NCBI GenBank assembly: GCA_905331475.1
Contig: CAJNYU010000191.1
Location: 1 to 64,000 of the forward strand
DNA: 64,000 nucleotides
Source: Rotaria socialis
Lineage: Eukaryota; Rotifera; Eurotatoria; Philodinida; Philodinidae
Direction of reading: 5' to 3'
Shown here piece by piece: positions 47,296 to 61,300 of this stretch (its first letter is position 1; every line of letters begins with the position of its first letter). The notes beneath the pieces were generated by a model. The model had not been told where the DNA came from, searched no databases, and worked only from the letters and a program-made list of their open reading frames with translations. The position numbers and the translations under genes are program-made.

Positions 47296-50200
47296 CTAAT
47301 GAGTCCCGGTCGGAAAATCTCTATCGAGTGCACTCCAATCGAGAACGCTTGGAATACTACTTTCACCTACAGACATTTCACTTTCATCACGTGCTGTCAT
47401 ATCACCACCCGCACTACTTCGTGCACTAACTCTTGTACCACCATAAGTATTTGTAGTCAATGTATTTGGTCGTCGATATTGAAGTAAACGAAGATCATCA
47501 CCATAAGTATTTTCATTTGTTTGTTCAGTTACACGTGTCAAACTATAAGTTGTATCATCCATATTATCATCACCATTATCATCATCGAGTTCATCAAGAT
47601 TGGGCAATGGTGGAACTGTTCTAGTAAATTTTTTATTAGGTGATACATCTTGATCATCGGCCAATAATTGTTTAATACGATCATCAACTTCCCAATCAGA
47701 TAAGCTGGCCGAACTGAAAACAATTATATTTAAAAATAAGCTCTTTCAATGGTTCATACGAATGTCTACCTGGACGGAGCACTCGATGGACGTTGATCAA
47801 ATTCTTGTTCTTGTTCTTCTTGTCTTTGTGTTGGTCGTTGTCGTTGATGTTGATGTTGACCTAATGCTGGTTGTTGCAATTCTTTCATTCGTTCTGAATA
47901 TGTCTTTGTTACTCGCGGATCCGTCTTTTCATAGGGTACATAGAGACCTGGTACGCGTCGTGTACCATATAAACGCATGAGTGCTTTAGGATCAGTTGGA
48001 TCAGATTTTGATGTTGACCGTACTTCACTGTCTGTCTTACTCAAAGCACGTACACGTTCATTATATGTCATTGGCTTGTGAGCAGGCGGTGATGCTTTGC
48101 GCATTGTTCGTATCAATCCAGTTTGATTTTGACTGCCTTTTACAGGAGCAGTCATTGCGCCTCGTTTTTGTCCAAGATTAGCTGGAGATGAAAGTGGTCG
48201 CTTTCGTGCCATATTACTACGAGCCGGTGGTGGACCTTTCTTTTTAGCCTAAAAAAAATTTATTAATTGATATCTATCTTATGCCAAGAGAAATTCATTT
48301 TTTAAATTCCAAAAAAGAATCGATTTACTTAATTAGGAATTCAGTCAAATTTGAAATTATGAGAAATCCTTAAGCAAAACAGACCTGAACAATAGCTTTT
48401 CCCATTGGTGTCATTTTTCGAGAAGATCTAGTCGACGATGCTGCTGATGATGGTCGTGGTAGACCTGAAGATGAAGTCGAATATTGACTTGAATTATGAT
48501 TCGCATTAGATGTCGTAGCTGACATTGGTCTCGATGGTCTTCGCTCTGAATAATCATAATCGATATCAGCGTCATCATCATCCATTAAATCTAGATCATA
48601 TGTACGATTTATGATTCCATCAGCACCACCTAGTTCGCGCACGGTTGATGTAAAACTTGTTTCTAATGCTTCAAGCTGAAATTCATCCAATGTTCGTGTT
48701 GTTGGTATTGGTTCACCGTGAAGAGCAGCGTCAGCAAGAGAAAGAGCCTCTTCATCACGTTTACGTAATAATCCTTGTAGTTTTCGTTGACGAGCTTCAC
48801 GATGTCGCTCAGCAATAGTCGGCGATGCAGCTTTACGTGGTGTTCCAGCTACTGAATGCGATATTTGACTGGCAGTTCTTCGTGGCGAGAATGGATCACG
48901 AGGTGTTGTAGTTTTAATTTCTATTGGAGGTTCATTTGAAATCTGTTTACGTGGAGAAAATCGATTAAGAGGTTTAGTAGTCTTAGTTGGCATTATATGT
49001 TCGCTTGAAGATTGTCTACGTGCAGAAAGTGGATCATGAAGCGTAGTCGTTTTACTTGGCACTTGACGATCACTAGACAGTGGCATGTGTGGTGAACGAG
49101 GTGTAGTTGAGCGAACTGAAATAGGATCTACTAAATGTGAGTTATAATCAGATGTTGGTGCTGTTTGATGTGGTTGTCGAATGAGATAATCGAGAGGAAC
49201 ATCCTAACAAGTAAAGAACAAATATAAGAGAAAATACAATTCAATCAAATACAAACATATTCATCTGAACCATATACTTGTACGTTTGGTTCATATGTAA
49301 CTCTTCGATGAGAACGATCAGTATCAGCATTACCAAATGCGAGTTGTTCTGCTTCCCTTTCCTCTCGTTCTCGTTGACGCTGTAAAATAAGTTCACTTCT
49401 TTGTTGCCAGTTATCAGGATTATTAACATTTGGAGGTTGTTGTTCGAATCCTAGTGGATATGATGATGGTTGTTCTAATATTTGTCCATATTGTCGTTCG
49501 AAACCAATCGCATAGGACGTTGGTGGCATTTCATTCATGTTATTACTTAAAGGTATTGATGATGGTGGGGGTGCCGGTGGTGGTTGTTGTTGCTGTTGAC
49601 GTAATCGAAGCTGTTCTCGTTCAATTTGATCTCGTTCAATTTGAGCCAATAATGCATCAGCATGTGGTCCAGCAATATCAGTAACATTAACAAATTTTCG
49701 TTCATCACCTTCACCACCACGAGCATATTGTAGATCGTATAGAATTTGATGAGCTGGTAAATCAGTCATCGTTGATCGTTCACGACGGCGAGCTTCCATT
49801 GCTTGTTTTTGAATTTCCCGTGCAGCAGCATAGTGAGCTTCAGCCGATGTAAAATTTACTCCAGTAGCATCTCGTAATAGTGTCTATAATGAACAGCGAT
49901 GAATAGGAAAATTTTGTTTGTTGCCTTCAAAGAAAATGGAACTTACTTGAAAAAGACCTGGTTCAATAACAAAACCATCTTGTCGAGGTACTTCGACTTG
50001 TATACCTGTGTCAACTTTCGTATCTGATGATTTAGTGACAACATTCGTTGTCGGCATTGGTATGTTTAAGCCAGTCGTGTCATTTGTTCTCGGATGTGGA
50101 CGCATTTGTAATAATTGAAGACGAGGTCGATTGCTGTCAGCATAATGTTGCATTAAATTTTGCACACATACAAATTTTTGTTGGTCAGCTCGTGTAGCTC

Positions 50201-53200
50201 GTGGTGAAAGCGATGCTGGTGGCGGAAGTTGAGGCGCTAAATGAAGCATCGCGAGAGGTCGTGGTGGTGAAATATATGTTGATCGAGGAGGATAAACAGT
50301 AACTGGTGCTGCAGGTAATTGTAGTCGTGTTTGTGTTACTGCTATAGGTAGAGCAGAGACGGCAGGAGCTCCGAGACGAAGAAGTGGTAAACGTATTGAC
50401 GGAGTAAATTGAATTGGCACAGGTGCTCGAACTTGACCGTATGATGGTGGTGGTGGTGGAATTTGTGAAAATTGTTGCTGCGATTGATGATTGTGATGAT
50501 GATGATGGTCACGATGTCGACCACGAGAAGATGACCGATGACTATATGCATCTCTAGTAGGAGATCGACGGCCATTTGGATCTCTTGTAGGACTACGACG
50601 ATTAGCTGAATCTTGAAATGGTGATTGTTGATGATTATGTGACTCTCGTGACGATGGAGAATGACCAAGAGGTGACTGTTTAGAGGCCATTGTTCTATTT
50701 GCATCTAGATTGAATAGAAATACATAGTATGTAATTGTTCAAGTTAGAAATCCGATAAGCTCAATAGATATCAAACGAATGGTTTATTGCATCTGTGTGG
50801 ATTTTAAAACAGCTGCTGAATATTTTTAGAAATCAATCCTGAGAAACTTATTCAATCATCTTCAATAAATAGTTAGCTGTAAATCGCTGACTGATATAGC
50901 ATCTGAAACAACAGTATGAGACTCATCGTATGTAGTCTAAATGAATTTCTACAAACGAATCTACAACAAAAATCAAAGCTATTCATTCAATAGAATACTA
51001 ATTAATTGAAACTCAATTCGATTGTATCCTAATGGAAAACATTCACAAACCCATTCTTTCTAATCAGTTAAAAGAAACGTTCTATTACCATTCATTGAAT
51101 ATTTCTCTCGTTCTTCTTGTTCGAGTCGTAAAGTTGCATATGGATCCGAATCATCCAGAAAACGACGATCACTCATCGATTGTCGAACAGAATGAGGTGA
51201 TTGTTGCCGTTGAAATTCATTCGTTGTTGACGGTGAAATATGTGGTATTGGACTTGATCTTTGTTGATATTTATTTTGCTGAACAGTTGGCCCTTTATAG
51301 AAGTCAGTCGGAAAATCGCGTGGATCATACGTAGGCGTTTCATCGCCGCCAGTTTCTCTTGACGGTGCACGAATATCATAACTACGACCAAGATCTCCAC
51401 CACCATCAGTGCTCATCATAGGTAGCGAGACACTTTCTTCAAGTGAATTTTTTCGAAATGAAGCATCACGTCGACGAGGACTCGATGGTAAATCACTTTG
51501 TGTACGACCTGCATCATCATCTTCACTATCTTTAGTTATATTTGTTAGATCAGTATCATTGTCGGCTTGATCATTACTATTTTTATTTTGTAATGGGTGT
51601 TTCCTAACGGTTGCTTCATAATGTTGTGGATCGCTAACTAATGAGCTTGCAGCAAGAAATTGCGCAGATACAGGAATGCGCATGCCAGCTGTTTGTGTCT
51701 GATCAGTAGTAGTTGTAAAACCACGATTAGCCCAACCAACCATCCAAATACTACGACGTGCAGCTTCAGAATATGGTTCATCAAATTGTCGTACATGTGA
51801 TCGCGATGGATCATCTGAACGTCCATCCCATTCCATCATAGGATTTCTATTATTATTTGTATTCATATCATTTGTATGGCTATCTGAAGTATAATAATTA
51901 CGTCGATGTTGATTTGCGAGACTAACAACACTAGGTGGTTGTTGTGTTGACGATATATTAACAAAACTGCCAACAGTGGTATTATTAACACTTGATGGTG
52001 TTTGTTGAAACATAGTTTGTTGTGCATCATATGGTACCATACGCACAGGAAACACAACATATTCATGAGGTGGAACAAAAAGTGGAGCCTGTTTAAGTAA
52101 ATATCGTTTATCAAGACTTATTGGTAATTCCAATTCATGTAATTGTGCACTCATTGTTTGTAATAAAGGAATAGATGTACTATCATATTTGGTATGATCA
52201 TTATTTAATTCTTGTTGTTTGATATTTGTCAATGATGATGTATCAAGAAGAAGTGGAGTTATCATGGCCATAAATTCGCCATATTCAACACTTGTTTCAA
52301 ACCATTTAGGTTTAAAATCAAATAATGGTTCTTGTTGATGATGATCTTGTCTAGAACAAAGTAAGATTCTAAGAGTTCATAGAAAAATTGGCATTGAAAT
52401 AGGTTGATAGTGAGATAGCTGATCCTTCATAAACGACTATTAGATTTCGATGAGCTCTATCGGTTATCGGAACTATTTCTTTAATTTCACTTTGATAAAC
52501 ATAGAATCTATATTCTGTCGTTTTAAGTTTTTTCAAACACACAGAAGAAAATGATTATTTTCGTAACCAACGTTTTGTTTTATGATCGTCACTAGTAAAA
52601 ATATGTTTAAGAAAAAAACTCTTACATATCATCCATATAATGTTGAACAATATCTCCTTGAACATCTTGTAGAATAGTTGATTCTAAAAATCCTTCATAT
52701 AATTGAATAAATGTTGGGTTGATTTGTGCCCATTTTGCTTTTAATTTATCAACAATGAATTTTACTTCGGCATTATCATCTGCATTGGTATCGTGATGTT
52801 GTCGTGCAATAATTAATGTGGCTAATGCTCGCATTAATTGTTCTGACGGTGGAAAATCAAAGAAAATATTTAATACAACACGTAATAATTCCATTTCATC
52901 GGATATTAAACAACGAAATGAAGTAAGTATTGTTGCATAACTAATAATTTTCCATGAAATTTGATCTGACAGACTCTTCTGTTCAGTTTTATTACGTATG
53001 TACGTACGTAAAGCAAGTGATAAACGATCACGAGTATCTAATAGAAATAATATAATGCAAAAATCGCGAAAATAAACAAGTATTCGATCGGGTATATTTG
53101 GTAATTTATGAAAACGTAATGATTTAAGTAAAACTTTAATTGAATAAAAACTATCATTCGTTTCATTTGTTGTTTGTCTACGTCTATTATTTGTCATTGT

Positions 53201-56200
53201 TAAATAATCTAAATACCATTTAAGACACGATAATTGTATTCGACTTGCGGATAATAATTGAATAAATATATGTATTGTACGGTAATAAATTAAACGTATA
53301 TGTGTTTCATATTTACATGCAATATCGTATTTATCGTCGTCATATGTATTTAATATTGACGAATAAATAGGTGGACATGGTAAATAATATTTCGATGATA
53401 TAAATATCGGTATTGATGTGTATAAATAGATCATAGTAGCATTTAAACGTCTTAATAACATTTCTGTTAATGGTACTTGTAAAAGTGTAGCACACAGGAG
53501 AAATTGTTCTAATGTTGAAGGTAAATGTTGAATAAATGAGATGATTTCATCTTGTTTATACGAACGTTTAAGTGCAAATTTAAGATTATCTATTTGAAGA
53601 TATTCGCATAATTTTGTGTAAAGTAATGCATCAACTGTAACAGCATTTAAAGGTGAATACGATGGAGATATGCGTTTTGTTGGTTTAGATGCATCGTATA
53701 ATCCGTTGTGAGGTGGTAATACAGAAGCTAAACACAAGGCTGTTCGCCAATCACCAACTAATTTAGCAAATAATCTAAATAGGCAAAATATGTTGTAAAG
53801 AATAATTCAGTATTTCAGTACAAGACACACTGTCTCTGGCAGAAGATTGAAATAGCCCAACATTTTTCTTATAGATATGACTTGTGTAAGATCGATCCTG
53901 TATTAAATACTACTGATGTTTACTAGAACGAGCGTGTAGGAATATGTGTCAATCTCTGATACAGAAAGAAAGTTACGTATTGAAAAAGTGTAATATAAAA
54001 GTTAAATTATATAACTTACACAGCCTCATTTGGTGATTGGCCAAGTATAAATAATTCCAATACTTTTAATGGTTGCCAAAATTTACTCATTTTCTGTTGT
54101 TGTATAGCTAAATTTAAACGATTTCGATCAATATAAATCATTCTGTATTTTAGTCGTTCATTTATTTTTTGTGTTGTTTTAAATAAATTTGGCAATGGAC
54201 ACGCTGAATCAATGGAATAAATGAACAGTTGCTGTTCATCTTGATTGTCCGTTGTCATCATTGATCGAGCCATAAAACGAGCTAAAGTGCGTAGAACAGA
54301 TCGTAGAGCATTGCCAGGCATACCAAAATAAGTTCGTGTGTCAATATTTTGAAATAAATTAGCACTAAACAGATCAATAGGTAGACATGATGATAAAAGA
54401 GATGTTTCACGTCGTAAAGCAACATTAAGTATGCAGACAGCATCACGAATATTATATTGTTCAAGTAGTGCATAGAGTACACGATGAAGTACAAGAGCTT
54501 TACGAGCTTCTGTTGGTGGTTTTCCACGGCGAAGTGGATGAGCTGAATTTGGCATATCAATAGAATTACGTGATCGGCGACGCTGTTTTCGGCGTTCATT
54601 TAATGCTGAGTAACCTTTTGTATGCAGGGGATGATCAACAATTGTTATAGCTGGCGGGAAAAGATCATTTAAATCAGTCTGATGACCATAAGGTAATAGG
54701 CGAATTGAGCTTAACGATGGATATGAATGAAGTATTGATTGAACGAAAAGACGAATTGTTGTTAAATATTTTGGTAAATTTTTTACATCGCGACGAAATT
54801 TTTTTTCTACTGCTAACCACAATTCGTACCATGAATGTAAAAGTGTTAAACGATTGAAATGTAAATCGCTTACCTTAAATTTTAAAAAAATCAGAAATCT
54901 TGTTTTTAGAAATGAAATTCAATAACAGATCGAATAATGTTCGAGTCAGTCATATCTCACGTTAGAGAAGTCTACTGCTAAACAACAGTTTATCGTTAAA
55001 AAAAATAAACTTGTCAATACGTTCAAACGAAGAATTTATGAAAAATATACATATGAAACTACTAGAAAAAAAATCCATGTATTCCTCATATCACATGCTC
55101 GATTATTAATTAAAAACAAAATGCCTACCTGCATATCGCCTCGTCCGTCAGGCAATTTTACAGGTAAAAAATCATCCAAATTAATATTTGTTCCTTGTAA
55201 TAATTGTAATTGTTGAACTGCTTTACAAAGTTGAAATTGGTGTTCTTGTTCATCGTCGTTAGATTTTATGACTTTTTGTCTTCGACACAATTCAAATGTA
55301 TTCAACGTCGTTGGTATGTATAAAACGGCTTGTAGCCATTGTTCAATAATATACAGAATACACAATTGTAATAATTCTGGATCATTAACAACAGTTGTTT
55401 GCTGTTCAAATATACCGATGAATAATGGTATAAATTTTGTTATACATGAAAGATGTAAAAAATTCAACGAGCTAAATGTCGATGATAAAACTAAATTTGT
55501 TAAACAATGTGATAATTGAATTGGCGTAAGTATATCATCCTTGTCCGATGATGTAAGTAGCGTTTGTGTTGTTCGTTCGAGACACGAACAAATTTCATGT
55601 TGAACTCGATTCGACGATGTTAATAGAAGATGATAAGCAGAGAAAACATCTTCTAATGAAAGTTCCGGTAGATCATCATTTGTTAAAGATGTTAAACTTC
55701 CATATTTTTTCGACATACTGATTTCACCACCACCGCCAATACTATCTGCATCTGAATGATCAATAGCTTTAGGAAATTCATCATACAATCTAAATATATA
55801 TACATATACATATATAGATTTAGATTTAATTTGATAAAAGAAAATATTTTTTACTTTGCTTTATGAAATACTGATTGTTCTTGTTGTCTATTTAGATCCA
55901 GTAAATATAGATTAAGTAATGGATCATAAAATCTTCTATCTCGAATTTTCTGCGAATAGGTCAAACGTGCTAAACGATAACCATCGCTACAATAGATCAA
56001 TGATTTATTCGTATCAGCTGCTAGTGAAAATCTTTGTTGTTTGGTTTTATCATCATCAGAAAATGGTGCAATCGATTGCATAAATGAATCTAAACCTAAA
56101 TGAGTTGTTGCTTCACTATCTTTTCCAATCAATGGATGAATAATAACGAATAATGATGGACCTTGTGTTACACATTCGCCTTGTGTTATTAAATGCAATT

Positions 56201-57194
56201 GTGAACCAAAACGATTAAGGAAAAATAAACCGCCACGATTAGTCAAACCGATTATAAATTGATCATCATAACTCCAAATTAAATCATTGATAAAAACTTG
56301 TTGATGAGTTGGTGATGTTTTAAATGAACATTCAATGGGAATTAATTTTGAAAATGTTATTGTTGTTAAAGAAACAAACAGGACATAGCTTAGAAAACTA
56401 ATAGCTAATATAGGTGATGTATGAGCAAATCGTATCGCACATGAAGATGCTGAAATCGCGATTGGTATTTGAAGAACTTCAAATGAATATGATAATGATT
56501 GTTCGGCAATAATTGTTGATTTGCAGTCAATATCAATTCGATTGATTTGGATATAACCTGATTGGTCATAGAATACAAATGCACAAATCACTGACGAACA
56601 TTTTGAACGAAAAAAACAATCAATAGATATTTTATATTTATCATCATTCATTATATTAAATTGTTCATCAGTTATATTTAGATCGTGCCAAGTACCGATT
56701 TCATGTGTTGCATTATTTCCAATATGTGAACATAAGGGACTTTTTTGATGATGGCGAGTTTGTGGTAAGGGAATAACAGGCGACTTAATCCAGAGAAATA
56801 TTCGATAGGGTTGTTGAAATATAAGAAGAACTTGTTCACCATTATTACTTAGAGAAATAAATGGTTTGCTTTTAATTGCTTTTACAGCATGTAAACATGA
56901 TGGAATCGTTCGGATTAATTTGTCCTTATCCCAAATAGTTACTTCATAATTAGGAGAAAGAAATCCACAAAATTTTCCATTATTCGATGCACAATGTGTC
57001 AGCGATGGTTTCGATATATTTGCTATTGTTCTATTTGGTACATGATCAATTTTACCATTCGATGAATTGGCTGATTCGAATTTTTTATGTTCATTATAAC
57101 ATAGCAGATCTTGATCGTTAAGAAAATAAAAATACGACCAAGGTTTATCACGTTTTAGAACCACATTTTTTTCAATAGTTAATTCCAGCTTCAT
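47296..57194 (-). CDS. CPLANE1: CPLANE1 (Joubert syndrome 17 protein)-like
   Basis: Very large ciliary protein, 2788 aa (human ~3200), acting in vertebrates at the ciliary transition zone and in planar polarity with INTU/FUZ/WDPCP. Ten exons (minus): 57194-55855, 55789-55129, 54873-54020, 53774-52626, 52350-51089, 50704-49947, 49883-49257, 49203-48385, 48248-47770, 47713-47296; all phases agree. The N-terminus matches recalled CPLANE1: a KKPW-like motif (KRDKPWSYF) and a propeller segment IWDKDKLIRTIPS (human LWNKDQDCLKTIP). The middle is helical, while exons 5-10 are disordered, rich in Gln, Ser, Pro and Arg, with conserved-looking islands (TLLRDATGVNFTSAEAHYAA; SDWEVDDRIKQLL). Exon 4-5 and 3-4 introns are under 300 nt. 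The identification rests mainly on the N-terminus, size and layout. Confidence 0.78.
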
Positions 57195-58399
57195 GATTAT
57201 CTAAAATATTCGTTTATTTCTTTGGTTCGTCTTTCTATGCTTAAAATGGAAAATATCCTTGAATATAATCGCTTTATAAAATGTGCAAAAACAAATAACT
57301 AAATCAAATTTGGAGAATTAGTCAACTATGTCTAGGAAGCTTTGCATTTGTGCATATATATATATACATACATACATCTTACTATGAGCCTTACCTTGAA
57401 GTCACTAGATACGGTCACTACTCATGTGATCTCAGGTATCTCTTTTCATTTATCTTGTTCGAAGAAGCAAAAAGACATTTAGTGCGATGGAACAATATTA
57501 TTTTGATTACACACCGTAAGTTTTCCGATCGAATATAAAAATCGACCATGAAATGAATCATATACTTATATAGCATTCCTGATGACAAATCGTTTATTCA
57601 CGCAAAGAATCATAGAGATTTATGTATATCGATTGGTTCCGTTGGTACCATGAGCACTGATGTTGCCATAGCTCAAACAAGTGTCTGAACCGCTCTAGAT
57701 GCAATCAACAGATGTCACCAAATTCCACTATGTAGAAAAAAGCTAGATTTTCCCTCTGAGAATTTCCAAGATCAAATTCTTCAAGCACGCATTCTGCAGA
57801 AATTAAATTAAAAATTTCGATTCAGTCAACTTGATTGCTTCCGTACTGAATATATTTACATATGGAAGCCACACACTAATAAATTTCTATGATGATCAAG
57901 GCAATACCGTCGATAGCAAGATACAAATACTAATTGTTTTCACACTTCTTTTTCACCACCGGATACTCTGTCAATAGAAACAAGATATCTATTAATATTT
58001 TGTTTTAGATTTCTCTTGATTCCGATGAGATGTTATCCTTGACTTGTGTTGTCTGATCAGATTTAAATCTTATTGCACAAATAATGTATTAAATACCGTG
58101 AAAAAAAAACACTAAATCTAAATTATGTTTTCTTTCCCAATTCATTACACACGCACGCACACACACGTACAACCAATTGGTTTTTTTTCTTGTTCATTCT
58201 AATAATAAGCAAACAAAATGTGAAAAAAAACGATAAGATTTTGAGTAAAATAGTATACAGAATAAGCAAAATGAGCAACAAAAGCCAATTAACCACAAAC
58301 AAAAATGCACACACACACACACACAAATATATATATATATGGAGACTGTGTTAAAATGATCTCTCTCTTGACAAAATTAACTAGCATTTGTGTCTATAA
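57195..58399. other. Intergenic stretch between CPLANE1-like and alpha-spectrin genes, with microsatellites
   Basis: 1.2 kb with no supported gene. It contains (TA)n at 57355-57366 and, at 58141-58342, two AC-rich microsatellites, the second passing directly from (CA)n to (TA)n (58306-58341). It holds the 3' flank of alpha-spectrin and the promoter of the CPLANE1-like gene. Confidence 0.55.
58306..58341. repeat. Compound (CA)n-(TA)n microsatellite
   Basis: A dinucleotide run of about 10 CA units followed by about 7 TA units, within the 3' flank of alpha-spectrin. Likely polymorphic. A shorter imperfect CA run is at 58146-58168. Confidence 0.8.
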
Positions 58400-61300
58400 T
58401 CACGATGGTGACGGCACAGCTGATGTATGATAACTGTAAGTTGCATGTGGTTGTTGATTGAATAGCCAACGAGTGAAATCATCATAGTCAAATGCATTGT
58501 TGATTTCACGGCCGTTACGATCTCGATATGCTTTCATCTTGCGACAACAGAATTTAGCTTGTTCTTGTGGTAGATTCTATAAATTGAAGTATATTAATTT
58601 TATATTTATTATTTTAAATCATCCAAAATACTTACAGCAAAGAGTTCATCACGTGTGATATATGGTCGTTCTGAATTTTCTGTGAGACTCTTAAATGCCA
58701 AAACAACATCATCAATCGATGAGACATTTTCAGTTTCTCGACTGATCATGAATGTCATGTAGTCTGGTAATGTTACTGTGCCACTTCTATTAATAAATAG
58801 AATGAATTATATTACAATTAGTTTTAAAAATTTAGATCCGTGAGTTTTTCTGATCATGAATTTGTGTCGAGTTACTCTGCAGTCTTATTGAGAATGCTAT
58901 CCTCGAAAGTTGTCTCTATGAAAAAAGAAAAAAAGCAGCAAACCTGTTTGGATCAACAACATCGAGTATGGATTCGAATTGTTCATCACGTTGGTTATCA
59001 TCAACAGTTGGCAAATCATATCCCAATGCTCGTAAACATGATTTGAAATCTTGATGATTAAGTCGACCCAATTTTTCTTTGTCGAAGTGTTTAAACATCA
59101 TAGAAAATTCTCGTACTTGATCTTCACTAACACCACTATGTTTCATTGCAGCTAGTTGCTGTTCTAAATTATGCTGCATACGCATGCCCAATTGATCTAA
59201 TTGATCATAGGCTTGAGCAAGATTTAATGCGGAATATTCTGTATAACGATTGTCGAGAATAAGTCGACGTTCAAGTTCAGTGGCAAGATCTTCAAGTTTT
59301 TTCAGTTTTTGTCGTTGTTGTCGAAGTTCATCAACTTTTTGCTATAAAAAAAAATAAAATTCAATCAAAATGGAATCAATTTCTAGATGATTTTTTTACT
59401 TTAATTGTTTGAAGTTGTTGTTCAAGATTACCATCAGCATTCATCATAGATGATCTAAAACAATGAGTAATTAATTTTTGAAAAACTAATCTACAATTAT
59501 ACATACTCAATGCCGCGTAGCCATGTGTGGAAAGCATTAGCATATTCAGCGAAATGTTGTCTTAATTTATCATTTTCTTCTTGACGTTTCTTCTCTAATT
59601 GAAGATCACCATCACGATCCTAAAGAGGAATTTTTAAAATTTACTCACAACCTTTAAGGTCAATATTTTCATACTCGAATCAATTTTTCTAAACTTTTCC
59701 ATGTATCAAAAAGTGTTTCCATGGTAAACCATGTATATGGATTAGCAGCCATATTCAATGATTTAATACTATCGTCGGATGCTTTAAGTTCATCGAAGTC
59801 ATAACGAGCTTCTTCAAGTACAGTTTTAAATCGATCGTGAGCATCGATTAGAGCCTTTGAAAAGAAAAAATAAATAAAAATTTTAGTTTTAATCAGCAAA
59901 ACATACTCGAATTTCTTCTAATGAATTGCATTTAACTGGATCGGTAAGATCTTCTTCGGCGTTTTCAAACCATGAATTAAATGCTGATGCTTTTTTGGCA
60001 AAGCGTAAGAATAATTCTTCAATATTACGGAAACGATCTTCCGCTTTTTTCAATTTTTCACGTCTTAATCCACTTGTTTGTAATAGCTTTTGCCAACTAA
60101 AATAAAATTTGTTTTTGAAATTATTGTTTCATCAAATTATGTTTCTTACTTGTTCCAAACAAGTTCATAGCGCGCTTGGATTTTCTCGCGTTGTTCATTG
60201 GATGAATTAGCATGATTAGTGGATACTAATTCCTCTTTGAGGTCAGTCACAGAACGAATGCCTTCATGTTCAAAATTATTTAATCCAGCTTCGAATGTTT
60301 CATGACGTGTAAGAAGATTTTGCACGGATAAAAGATTATGACCCAAATCATCAGTTCGTAATTGATGAAGTTTTTCACCTATACAATGAAAACAAAAATA
60401 CCATTTAAATGCAGAGAAACAAACATGAATATGGATTCCTAATCATCTCTTGAAAGAAAACTTATTCTCCAAGGTTAAACAATTACACGATAGTCGGCGA
60501 AATACATTAAAGAACTTGAAAAGTGCTATAGAATTTCCCTAGTGAATTCAAAATAATTGATTTTTTTTTCGTCAACTGAATTGTGGTGGTAGTTAATAAT
60601 CTGTGATCAAATTTTAATGCTGAGTGATCATTAATAATACGCTATCTCAAACTATACTTCATAGATTAGATTGTTGCTTATTCTAAAATCCGCTTCAAAA
60701 CGGCTGAACCGAAAAACTGAGTTAAACAATATTCACAATTGTTTTTTTTAGATGTACTTCGCGTAAATTTCTTCTTCTCCTCCTACTCAACTCTAGAGCA
60801 AAGCTTGTTATTTTAAAAGAATAACAAAACTCAAACTGACGACTTATGATAAGTATGAATATCCACCTGTCAATATGATCTAAAGAGTCACTTACTGATC
60901 CAACTTTCAACAACATCAGCTTTCCACATAAATTGAAGAAGTGAAGCATTTTCTAGTAGACGATATTTATGTCGATTGGCATCAGTTTCTAAACGTTTCA
61001 ATGCATCTTGCAAGTAATTGGTTCGATCATTGATTTGTGGTGACAAGTGATTGTCCTACGAAGCAAAACATATTCATTAATTTCTTGAAGAAAAAAAAAT
61101 ATTAATCTTACTTGTTCCATTAATTTTTGTCCTTGTTGTAAAATTTCTTGGCAACGTTCTTTTTGTATAATAAAATCAGCTTCAAACGATTCATGTTTCT
61201 TTTGTAAGGCTTGTACAGCAACCAAAGTTGTACCAATATCAGGATTATTAATAACATGTAAACGTTCTTTAATCCAAGCATTTTCTTCATCTAGACTTGT

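Noticed and set aside
50342-50704. His-rich 120-codon frame inside the CPLANE1-like gene
   Set aside because: It is a shifted-frame shadow of the Gln/Pro/His-rich exon 49947-50704.
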